Assembly (NCBI GenBank): GCA_033239525.1
Contig: BSYO01000016.1
Coordinates: 6,769,045-6,833,044 of the forward strand
Direction: 5' to 3'
Source: Nepenthes gracilis
Taxonomy: Eukaryota > Streptophyta > Magnoliopsida > Caryophyllales > Nepenthaceae
Length of the DNA stretch: 64,000 bases
Shown here: piece by piece, positions 56,001 to 64,000 of the stretch
How the letters are laid out: each line of letters opens with the position of its first letter
How positions within the stretch are numbered: position 1 is the first letter of the stretch
Translations under genes and position numbers: made by a program
Notes under the pieces: generated by a model
Seen by the model: the letters and a program-made list of their open reading frames with translations, nothing else
Told to the model about the DNA's origin: nothing
The model's database searches: none

Positions 56001-56415
56001 GAATTATTCTTACACGACTTCCGGTCAACACTTGTTGACCAGATCATCATTTTCGGCTTTCTTCTCAAAATTCCACTTCGGCCTTAACCACAAAGCTACT
56101 CCGGCCTCCAATACACAAAGCCACTCCGGCCTTCAAGTCACTTCGGCCTTACACTCATATAATGTACTTCGGCCTTGGCTGGACTTGATTCTTAAGAATG
56201 AAACCGGACTTGTTTTGCATCAAAGGAAATCCGGACTTCTCTTCATCAAGGAAATCCGGACTAGATTTTCATCAAGTAAGGGCCTAACTTGATTTCATCT
56301 TAAGGCCGATTTACCCCTTCTTATTACATTTTCCGGTCAACTGGCGTTGACCGAATTATAAGGGTTTGATGACCGAAAATTTCCTATGTTCAAAAATCTG
56401 GGTCGTTACATCTAC
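53066..56415 (-). mobile_element. Solo LTR K
   Basis: 53071-56410 (3,340 bp). The minus strand begins TGTAACGACCCAG and ends GGGCCGTCACA, typical of Tekay-like LTRs. Flanks are tatac (53066-53070) and tctac (56411-56415), a duplication with one change. TATA box on the minus strand (CTATAAATAAG, near 55590). No genes. It holds a 1.25-kb array of 'gccggagttctttt'. Confidence 0.82.
54028..55275. repeat. 'gccggagttc' array in solo LTR K
   Basis: Several dozen degenerate units built on CGGAGT plus a T-rich tail, mostly 16-22 bp apart. The stretch 54600-55000 has a higher-order unit of about 37 bp (ccggagtgacttttctttaa plus aatccggagtgctaaaa). At 56095-56310 the reverse complement (ACTCCGGCC) recurs in a shorter block. 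Confidence 0.88.
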
Positions 56416-57440
56416 AGTCATAACTATAATGTTCAACATTTTAACAGTTATGGCACTTCACATCTTCCAAGCCAGGCTATTATCCACCATTACCGCAACC
56501 ATAGCCAGCATCTCTTCCTCTTCCTCTTGATCTTCCTCTTCCTCTAGAAATAAAGGAAATTTCACCACGTCCAACTCCATCTCTAACTTGTCCACCTTTT
56601 TCTTCCTGAACCTCTATAGTCTCGACCTCTACCTTTATGAAAGGTCCACATTGATCTTTGCCTTCGTTGAAAGAAACCTTAAATTGGAAGGCATGCTTAA
56701 GTAAAGTTCAAGACTTCTTATTAATCTTTTGCTCATGAACTTCAATTGTGACTTTCAAATCATCGATAGTCAAAGTAGTAAGATTTTTTGACACTTCAAT
56801 TGCAACAATAGAATACTCAAACTTGGAACTAAGTGAGCATAAGATTTTTTTCAACCACACTTACATTTTTAAGTTTCTCACCATATCTCTAGATATGATT
56901 CACAATCATCATTGTTCATGTAAAATAATTGGCAATGGATTCATCACCATGCATGCTTAACATTTCAAGTTTTCCTTGTGGAATTTGTAGTCACACCTCA
57001 CTGTCTCATTAGTTCTTTGAAATAAACTTTTTAGTATATCTCACACTTGCTTAGAAGTAGTAGCAGCATAAGTCTTTTAAAAACTTCATTTACACCTTGA
57101 TAGATAAAATACTTCTTTTTTCCTTTCTTACTCATCTCTTTCAATAAATTTCTTTGATTCTTTGGTAAGATCTCCTCTTGTGCTTGGGAATTGGGCTCCT
57201 TATAACCTCTATCAACAATCCCATTGGTCTTGCAATCTCAAGAGCACCTTCATTTAGATACTCCAATTTTCATAGTTATTGTTTCCTAAAATAGGAAATT
57301 TTGGTTGAAAAAAATTGTTCATGGCTACTACCCTTTAGATCTCGATTTCTAGAGCTTGAATCTTTCTGGCCGGTGTAATGATGGTGGTGGCTGAGCATTC
57401 CACAAGATTGGGTTTTGGGCTAATTTTGTTTAGAGGCTAA
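56411..57440 (-). pseudogene. gag of element C
   Basis: Minus strand: broken copia gag (UBN2/Retrotran_gag_2-like) with a glutamate/arginine-rich stretch at 56500-56640 (matching the 'R-G-R' rich part of D at 59100-59200) and the zinc knuckle end next to K. Many frame changes. Confidence 0.65.
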
Positions 57441-57613
57441 GTTTTTGGTGACTCTAATACCGATTTGATGAGTATTTGAACTTGTAAAATTCAATTTGCA
57501 AGGCATAAATCAAATTAAAACTCCTAGGGACAAGATAATAATGCACATTTAATGTATCTAATTATACCTAACTTATTCGAATCCCCTAATTAATTTGGGG
57601 TTAATACACAACC
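57440..57613 (-). repeat. 5' LTR and primer site of element C
   Basis: LTR 57456-57613, only 158 bp against 308 bp for the 3' LTR: the middle part is missing. The minus strand begins GGTTGTGTATTAACC (first base changed from T) and ends ACTCATCA. Just inside, CGGTATTAGAGTC (minus, 57452-57440) is a copia primer site of the initiator tRNA-Met type (TGGTATCAGAGC). Target duplication attac follows at 57614. Confidence 0.8.
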
Positions 57614-57618
57614 ATTAC

Positions 57619-57960
57619 ACCATAAGATGCTACAGCTAAAACTGATGGTTGAACTGGTATTACTGCAATTGATGAATTAGCCGACTGAATTGTTGTTTAA
57701 ATTAGTTTGTTGACAGTCATAGTTTGTTTATCAGTTTGGTCCTTTTCTCAGTAATATATTTACAGCCTCTGATGTACATAATACTTCAATTGTTGAATTA
57801 TATTTTTACTGGGCAGATTGCCTCCTTTTTCATCCCTATTGATCTTCTCATTTTTGTTCTTCAGTTTTCCTCTTCCTTCAGGATTTTGTTTTCTTACACT
57901 CCCACTATTGATCTTGTCATAGAATGCATTCCAGACAGTTGTTTTTGAAGTTTTCTGCAG
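57619..57960 (+). other. gap between C and gene L exon
   Basis: Probably begins with what remains of the 3' LTR of element G (purine tract ends at 35748, then C) and passes into an intron of gene L ending TTTTCTGCAG at 57960. The boundary was not resolved. Confidence 0.35.
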
Positions 57961-57982
57961 GGAGTTATGATGTGGGCTCAAT

Positions 57983-58284
57983 TGTTGAATATTAAACCCA
58001 AATTGATTAGGAGATTTGAAATACGTTAGATGCAATAAGGTACATTGAATGTGCATTATTGTCTTCCCTAACAATTTCAGTTGGATTTATGTCTTGCAAT
58101 TTTAATTTGAAAATTGAAGGCTCCAACTTAATGAGCCTTGAGTGTTATATTAATGGAGTCCTTGTATCATGAAAATTTATAGAGTTGAATACATTTGAAT
58201 AAAAATTCTGATTTTTTTCCCCATATTCACCATTCCATTCTCACTTTTCTTCCATGGTATATGAGTTTTTCCACAATTAACTCA
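57983..58284 (+). repeat. 5' LTR of element D
   Basis: Starts TGTTGAATATTAAACC, ends TTAACTCA. Aligns with 61174-61476 and with the LTRs of C. Confidence 0.85.
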
Positions 58285-58299
58285 CAAAAGTTGTATTAG

Positions 58300-59560
58300 A
58301 GATAGTAAACGCTTAACCTCTAGGCCCATTTTCCCAAAGTAGTATCTTGTGGAGTTCTTGGCCACCACCATCATCACACCACCCAAGAAAGTTAAAAGTT
58401 TAAAAAAATCGAGATCCAATTAGTAGTACCCAAGAACATTTTCTTCTAAGTAAAATTTCCTATTTTAGGAAAAGACAACTATGAGAATCGGAGTAACAAA
58501 TATAGGTGCTCCTGGGACTCCATGACCTATGTGATCTTGTTGATAGAAGGTATAAGGAGCCCAACACACAAACACAACAGGAGAGCTTACTGAAGAATCA
58601 ACAAAATTAGTTGAAGGAAATGAGGAAGAAGGACAAAAAAGCATTGTATTTTACCTATCAAGCCATAATACTTCTAAGCAAGCATACCACATACTAAAAA
58701 ATTCCTTTTGATGAATTGAGAAAACAGTGAGGATGTGACAACAAATTCTACGAGGCGAACTTGATATGTTGAACATGTATGATGAAGAATCCGTTGCCGA
58801 TTATTTTACAAAAACGATGATGATTGTGAGCCAGATCCATAGATAAGGAGAGAAACACGAAAATGTAAGTGTGCTAGAAATTTTTTATGCCAACTTAGTT
58901 CCAATTTGAGCATGTTGTTGCAATTGAAGAGCCAAAGGAATCTACTACTTTGACAATCAATGATTTGAAAGCTGCATTTGAAATTCATGAGCAACAAATC
59001 AACATGAAGTCTTCAACTTCAATTGAGCATGCCTTTCCTTCGAGGAAGGAAAAGACCAAGGGGAGACCTTTCAACAAGGTAAAGGCTAAGGCTATAGAGT
59101 TCAAGGAAGGAACAATGGTGGAAGAGGTAGAGATGGAGGCGAACATGGTGAAAATTCCTTTATACCTAGAGAAAGAGGTAGAGGAAGATCTAGAGGAAAA
59201 GGGATGTCCGCTGTGGTGGGCAATGGCTCGGTAAAAAAGATGTGAAGTGTTATAAATGTCAAAACTTTAGATATTATAGCCATGAATGTTGGTCGAAGTA
59301 CAACGATGAAAGTAGTTGGTATGCTAATCTTGTAGAGAAAGAAGATTACGAAGCTGACCACACTTTTTTACTAACCCACAATGGGCTTGATGGAGACAAA
59401 ATGAACATGTGATTCCTAGACACTGGTGCAAGCAATTACATGTGTGGTAAAAAAAAAGAAGTTTGTCAATTTTGATGAGGTGTTTCATCTTTTGGCGACT
59501 CCTTTAAAATTATGGGGAAAGGCAAAAGCAAGATCCTTGTCAAATTTAAAAACTGTAATC
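58300..59560 (+). pseudogene. gag and protease of element D
   Basis: Broken copia gag with 'LDMLNMYDEESVADYFTKTM' near 58760-58815 (gag helix region), an arginine/glutamate-rich stretch at 59040-59210 and a zinc knuckle at 59245-59285 reading CYKCQNFRYYSHEC, where the histidine of C-x2-C-x4-H-x4-C is replaced by tyrosine. The protease motif DTGAS follows at 59417-59433 in 'FLDTGASNYMCG'. Several stops. Confidence 0.75.
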
Positions 59561-59649
59561 ATGATTTTATTTTTAATCTTTGTTATATTCTAGGCATGAC
59601 AAAAGCATTTCAGTTTGGAGCAACTTTTGGAAAAAGAGTTACACTATTA

Positions 59650-61150
59650 GAATGTTGAATTTTTATCTTACAATCAAGGATGCTTCTAACAATTTGATTG
59701 TAAGTGTGAGGATATTAAGCAATAGGATGTCCTTCTAGGACATCAAACATGATGCAGTAAAGTGGTTGAATGCAATCTTTGAAGGCGAGGCATAATTATG
59801 GAACTTAAGGTTCAACTGCCTCAATTTTGGTGGGCTAAAAATGCTTTCAAGCGATGGTACAGTGAGAGTTGTACTTTTAATCGACCATCTGAATAAGATT
59901 TGTAAAGAATGTATTATAGGAAAGCAGCATTGATCTAATTTCTCCAAGGAAGTAAAGTGGAGAGCATTACAACCACTTGAGCTTGTTCACACTGATGTTT
60001 GTGGTCCATTGAATGTGATGTCAAATGGAAGAATAGGTACTTTCTTGCATTTGTTGATGATCATAGCTAGAAGACTTGAGTTTATTTAAAAAAATCCGAA
60101 GAATTTGACGTGTTAGAAGAGTTTAAACATGTTATAGAGAAGCAATTCAAGGAAGTGAGTACACTTTTGATACTCTTATGAAATCTTGCAAAGAGCATGG
60201 AATTGTACATTGTGTTACACTATCCTACACCCCCCCCCCCAATTGAATGGAATTTTCGAAAGAAAAAGTAGGATCATTCTTGAAATGGTTCAAAGAATGC
60301 TAAAAGGCAGAGTTGCTTAGAGAATTTTGGGTTGAAGCGGTTGCTTTTGCGGTTGATTTACAAAACCAATGTCCAACAAGAATTGTTCCAATGATGACAA
60401 CCAAAGAGGCATGGAGTTTTTTCAAGCATATTGTAGGATACCTTAGAGTGTTCGGATGTGTTGCCTAAGCAAAAGATCATAAAAGTTAGGAGGACAAAAG
60501 TTGATGAAAAAGGTGAGAAGTGCATTTTTTCCTGTTATGGTTATAGAACCATGGGTTATGACTTATATAATCCTCTCATTAAACAAGTTGTCATGAGTGG
60601 AGAGGTGATTTTGAAGGGGGTGAAAAGTAGAATTGGGAGCAAAAATTTGATGAAAAAATTATAAATCTTGTTGTTGAAGAGGGAAAACCGCAAGGGTGAA
60701 TGAAGTCACAATGGTGCCGAATCTTCACTCAGTTCTCCCGTGTTCCAAAGGATTGTTGCTCCCTTTCAATCAGGATCATCATCTACTTAGCAGTGCTCAT
60801 TCATCATCATCATCGGAAGCTTTATCGCAAAAGAGAAAGAGTTTATGGGAAATATATGACAACTGAGATTAACAATGATAACCTTATCTTGTTTTGTTTC
60901 TTTACAAGATATTATCCATTTACTTTTATAAAAGCAGTCCAAGAAGGGAAGTGGAGAAAAGCCATGGATGAGGAGATCGAGGCAATTGAAAAATAGGCGC
61001 ATGGAAATTCACCACTGTACTTAAAGCCTAAAAAGGTATCAATGTAAAGTGGATTTACAAAATGAAGAAAAGTGCAAGTGGTGAAGTTCAACAATTCAAT
61101 GCAAGGTTGGTTGCCAAAGGCTACAAGATTGATTATGGATGAAGACCCTA
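59650..61150 (+). pseudogene. integrase and RT start of element D
   Basis: Pre-integrase zinc region near 59810-59940 ('ICKECIIGKQH'), core start at 59970-60010 ('LELVHTDVCGPLN', first aspartate kept), core and end to 60660 with stops ('GYDLYNPLIKQVVMSGEVIL'). RT begins at 60900 (FIKAVQEGKWRKAMDEEIEA) and continues to about 61140 ('NVKWIYKMKKSASGEVQQFN', 'LVAKGYK'), then is deleted. Confidence 0.8.
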
Positions 61151-61173
61151 GATTAATTGGGTTTAAGAGGGGA

Positions 61174-61476
61174 TGCCGAATATTAAATCCAAATTGATTA
61201 GGAGATTTGAAATAAGTTAGGTGCAATAAGGTATATTAAATGTGTATTATTCTCTTATTCCTAGGTGTTTTAATTGGATTTATGCCTTGCAATTTGAACT
61301 TGAAATTTGAAAAGCTCCAACTTAATGTCTTGAGTGCTATATTTATAGAATCATTGTATCATTGAAAATTATGGAGTTGAATATATTTGAATAAAAATTC
61401 TGATTTTCTTTGTCCATCTTTGCCATCCTGTTCTCACTTTTCTTTCATGGTGTATAGGTTTTTCACCACTAACTCA
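61174..61476 (+). repeat. 3' LTR of element D
   Basis: Starts TGCCGAATATTAAATCC, ends CTAACTCA. Pairs with 57983-58284. Confidence 0.85.
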
Positions 61477-61680
61477 TCTATTTCTTATGAGTTAAATGTT
61501 CTCTGCACTCCAACGAGAATGCAATGCAGTATGCATACTATTCCTGTAGCCGCAATTGAGGAAGGGGGAACTGCCTCAATCCCATTAGCATTCACAAAAT
61601 TTGTTGATGAACAGCCTGGCTGCTTATTAGTTTCAAAAGACAAAAGCCTCCTGTTGCCAGTTGCACTATTGAATTTCTGA

Positions 61681-62123
61681 GGCATCAGAAATTATTAGGG
61701 GGACCAAGGATCCGCTTGTTCTTAAAACTAAAGCTCCCAGATGACAATCACAATTGCAGTGCTGGTGCCTCAATTTGAGAGGATGTGTTACAGTGGCTTC
61801 TGTTAAGAATTTTCAGCTTGTGACAGCCATAGATCCTCGTCACAGGATTCTCGCATAAGAACAAGAAAAACTGATTTTACAGTTAGGCAAGATTGGAAAA
61901 GATATATTCACAATGGACTACGGCTACCGCCTATCAGTTTTCAAGCTTTGCCATCTGCCTGAGCAGTTTTGACACTAATCCAGCCTGTGAATGATGGATA
62001 TTAGTTCAACTCTAGGAAACGATTAAGTTCTTCCATAAGGTCTACTGTGTATAAAACCATTGTGAAGAACTCCTAGGTTACACAAGCTTCTGACTTATGA
62101 CATAACATACCTTAGTTTTGCAG
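61681..62123 (+). other. probable intron or decayed exon of gene L
   Basis: Follows the exon stop. Another frame reads 'RHQKLLGGPRIRLFLKLKLP' at 61681-61740, as though coding continued after a frame change. The stretch ends at a good acceptor, TAGTTTTGCAG (62113-62123). Confidence 0.35.
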
Positions 62124-62345
62124 GCATTTGGTTGATAATGGCATTGACCTAAGAAGCATATAGAGAGCACTAGGCCTACTTGATTTGCACAACCGCTTTT
62201 GTCAAGCAGTTGAATATGCAGCAATATTGCTTGTGGAGAACATTGGTTTTGCGGAAAATTCTGGCCAAGTGAGCCGCAGAAGATTTATTATCACTTGTAC
62301 ATTTGAACCCTGTCATAAAATCTTTACATCTTGCACAGATAAAGT
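62124..62345 (+). pseudogene. possible further exon of host gene L
   Basis: Follows the acceptor TTTTGCAG. One frame reads HLVDNGIDLRSI, a TAG, then 'ALGLLDLHNRFCQAVEYAAI', 'LLVENIGFAENSGQVSRRRF'. Regular amphipathic protein-like sequence with one stop (TAG at about 62160). Not recognised. Confidence 0.4.
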
Positions 62346-62519
62346 CCTAAATAACACATCTTTATAAATTTAGAATATTATCTCTTAATGGATGATATTG
62401 CATCCTTATTATTGTATATTGGCAGCATATCATGGGTGTAAATTTTAGACCTGCTTGGTAGTCGCTGCCCATCATGATTATATTTTGTCTAACAAATTTT
62501 GCAAAATGTTTGTGCTGTT

Positions 62520-62667
62520 GTCTTCTCTCTTCTCCTTGCATCCATACTGACAACCATGATTCTATGTTTCCGGATTTTCTGGATCAGAGTCACTTACAAG
62601 AAAAGGCCTCTGTGACATTGTCTTTTCTCACTGATGGATCATTAGTGAGCTTTCAGCTGGGATAAGG
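62520..62667 (+). pseudogene. possible last exon of host gene L
   Basis: A frame with 'DFLDQSHLQEKASVTLSFLT' and 'DGSLVSFQLG' ends at TAA about 62663. Preceded by a CT-rich tract (62519-62540). Order and strand fit the other L exons. Not recognised. Confidence 0.35.
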
Positions 62668-62909
62668 CACTTGCTTTCTTTTCAGAATGGGTAGGCAATG
62701 TGGAAACATATAGTAAACTATGATCAATGATAGAACAGATCCATTTTGCATAATATATAAGGAATTCCTCGGTACATATAGATGAAACGGGCGAATAAGC
62801 CCAAGACTAAATATTTAGACTTACAGATTTAAATAAATGACCAAAGAAAGGTCTGCGGAAATTTACTGACTGCGCTGTTGCAAATTCTGCTTTAATGTCT
62901 CAGATGTGC

Positions 62910-64000
62910 CTATATATTTTTCAATTTCACGGGTTCTGTTGGGCTGCGGGAATGGACCAGCTTGACCCCAGGATTGGTCTCAGTAATAGAGCTGCTGAAT
63001 ACAAGTGAGTTATTGATGCCTTGGGCATTGCTGTTGATGTGTGCTTCTGTTGCCTTATCTTCCTCGGCCTTTTGCTCTCCGGATTTTCCTCTCTTAGAGC
63101 TCCCCTCCTCATCGGTGGTAGTGTTGACACTTTCATCTGGCTTTATCTTATAGCCCCTGTATATGTGAATGGACCCTTCTCTTTTTACAGGCTCCAAACC
63201 CAGGTTCATGGTTGCTCCTTTATTTTCCCCAGCTAGGGTGATTATACTGTATGGCTTATCATCCAAGGGCTGCTTTGCTTGTCCTATACCTAGCTTGTGA
63301 ACAAACTTAGTTATGTCTTCCTTGACCTCATTAGGCAAGCAAGCATTCCCCCCCATGGGGGGCGCTGTAATAGGTTTTGGAAGAAGTCTGCTTACCTTTG
63401 GATAAGTAGGGATCATGGTCTCCATAAGTTTTCTACGAGCCCCTGAGGTAGGTAACACTTGTTTTTTATCTAATATTTCTTCATTTGGAAGCTGGCCCTG
63501 CTCATCTATACCGTGTTCCTGTTTGGTAAAGTGGGTCTCTGCCTTTTGCTTAGGTTCCCCTTCAAACTGGTCTTTCGTTGCTGTTTCTATGACCTGTTGC
63601 TCAACCTTCTTCACTTGAGCATCATCCAACTTCCTTTCTGCTTCTGGAATGGCCTTGAGGTTCATACCAGTTGCTGATGATAAGTGCAACTTCTGGGGTA
63701 GGGCAAGTGTCTCCGCAGCTGCAGCAGAAGGTGGTGTATCTGCTGTATTGTTGCCCAATACTTGCGATGGATGTTCTGCCACTACATGAGATTGATTATC
63801 ATCTATCTTAGTTTGAGGCTTCTCTTTGTAGTCTACCTTGGGTTTGGTCTCTTGAATGAATGGCTGAGTTGTTTCTGGCTTTGAGGGTTGCTGTTGGAGC
63901 AGTACTGGTGGGGAGTTTTGATCAGAAACTTTGGGATGTTGAGACTCATTTTGGGTTGCATTTTGTATCTTTGGAGGGGATGAGGGCCCTGCTGTTGGCT
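62910..64000 (-). CDS. C-terminal part of host gene M, plant protein of unknown function
   Basis: The minus-strand frame is open from the right edge (64000) to TAG at 62910, about 363 codons, with no stop. The N-terminus lies outside the window. The first 150 residues seen are rich in Q, P, K and E and look disordered. A more ordered part follows: 'SGARRKLMETMIPTYPKVSR', 'PNEVKEDITKFVHKLGIGQA', 'SIITLAGENKGATMNLGLEP', 'GSIHIYRGYKIKPDES', then 'NSNAQGINNSLVFSSSITET' and 'NPGVKLVHSR' near the end. The last parts resemble conserved plant proteins of unknown function that I recall only by pattern. The intact frame and normal composition mark this as a living host gene. It converges with gene L. 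Confidence 0.75.
   Translation of the reverse strand, partial: PTAGPSSPPKIQNATQNESQHPKVSDQNSPPVLLQQQPSKPETTQPFIQETKPKVDYKEKPQTKIDDNQSHVVAEHPSQVLGNNTADTPPSAAAAETLALPQKLHLSSATGMNLKAIPEAERKLDDAQVKKVEQQVIETATKDQFEGEPKQKAETHFTKQEHGIDEQGQLPNEEILDKKQVLPTSGARRKLMETMIPTYPKVSRLLPKPITAPPMGGNACLPNEVKEDITKFVHKLGIGQAKQPLDDKPYSIITLAGENKGATMNLGLEPVKREGSIHIYRGYKIKPDESVNTTTDEEGSSKRGKSGEQKAEEDKATEAHINSNAQGINNSLVFSSSITETNPGVKLVHSRSPTEPVKLKNI

Larger units (their letters stand above)
35748..57618 (-). mobile_element. Element C: Ty1/copia element holding J, B and K
   Basis: Minus-strand copia from 35753 to 57613 with a 5-bp target duplication, attac, at 35748-35752 and 57614-57618. Once J (35764-49609) and K (53071-56410) and their duplications are removed, its own length is about 4.7 kb, normal for copia. 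Order on the minus strand: 5' LTR, primer site, gag, [K], zinc knuckle end, protease, integrase, RT, RNase H, purine tract, 3' LTR [J]. All genes have stops. The family is the same as element D. It is inserted at the purine tract/LTR junction of element G. Confidence 0.8.
57978..61481 (+). mobile_element. Element D: internally deleted Ty1/copia element
   Basis: 57983-61476 (3,494 bp), LTRs 57983-58284 and 61174-61476 (about 302 bp each), duplication tcaat (57978-57982) and tctat (61477-61481), one change. Primer site TTGTATTAGAGAT at 58291-58303 (initiator tRNA-Met type). Same family as C. Most of RT and all of RNase H are deleted: RT starts at 60900, is lost after about 61140, and the purine tract (AAGAGGGGA, 61165-61173) follows. 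Not autonomous. Confidence 0.85.
57961..61680 (+). pseudogene. exon of unrecognised host gene L, interrupted by element D
   Basis: The acceptor TTTTCTGCAG at 57951-57960 precedes 22 exon bases (57961-57982). Element D follows, then the frame resumes at 61482. Without D and its duplication, the frame reads S-Y-D-V-G-S-I and on through 'SYELNVLCTPTRMQCSM', 'IPVAAIEEGGTASIPLAF', 'VDEQPGCLLVSKDKSLLLP', stopping at TGA 61678. The perfect frame across the D insertion point supports a real exon. I do not recognise the protein. Whether the TGA is the true end or a mutation is unclear, since more exon-like sequence follows. Confidence 0.6.

Noticed and set aside
60226..60242. Run of twelve C within element D
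   Set aside because: Homopolymer slippage or assembly artefact in dead integrase; no function implied.

Overview
This is nuclear DNA from a flowering plant, probably a eudicot. Almost all of it is LTR retrotransposon sequence, in many layers of nested insertions and mostly broken. The few host-gene pieces are plant proteins with introns. No rRNA, tRNA, CRISPR array or bacterial-type operon was seen. All identifications were made by reading motifs; no database search was run.

Layout, left to right. (1) 1-2613: the gag end, primer site and 5' LTR of a minus-strand Tat-type Ty3/gypsy element (I) that continues off the left edge. (2) 2841-13887: a complete but decayed minus-strand Tat/Retand-like element (A) with 1 kb LTRs, target duplication atatt, and an extra antisense gene next to its 3' LTR. 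(3) 13893-16738: mostly featureless. (4) 16744-23215: a minus-strand chromodomain gypsy remnant (H) whose LTR carries a Tat solo LTR (O). (5) About 23.2-31.8 kb: the 3' half of a minus-strand sirevirus-like Ty1/copia element (E) with a post-pol ORF, split by element F (25688-29787). F is a small LTR element filled with pieces of unrelated host genes: receptor-like kinase, catalase, PMT-type methyltransferase and D-Ala-D-Ala ligase. (6) 32.1-57.6 kb: a plus-strand copia (G) split by solo LTR N, then by a minus-strand copia (C). C's 3' LTR holds solo LTR J, which holds the youngest large element, the Tat-type B (36165-46546). C's gag region holds solo LTR K. (7) 57.6-62.7 kb: exons of an unrecognised plus-strand host gene (L), one exon interrupted by an internally deleted copia (D). 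(8) 62910-64000: the C-terminal part of a minus-strand host gene (M) running off the right edge.

Working parts. A and B share one architecture: gag, protease, RT, two RNase H domains and integrase in one direction, then a tandem-repeat array, then a two-exon gene in the opposite direction just before the 3' LTR. The antisense gene in B is open through 533 codons after removal of one 71-bp intron. Exact or near-exact 5-bp target duplications order the insertions: G before C before J before B; C before K; G before N; E before F; H before O; L before D. B is the youngest of those measured, with LTRs about 4% different by eye.

The two most interesting items are F, a multi-gene-capturing LTR element with an in-frame catalase-methyltransferase junction, and the conserved, spliced antisense gene with apparent promoter elements in A and B.
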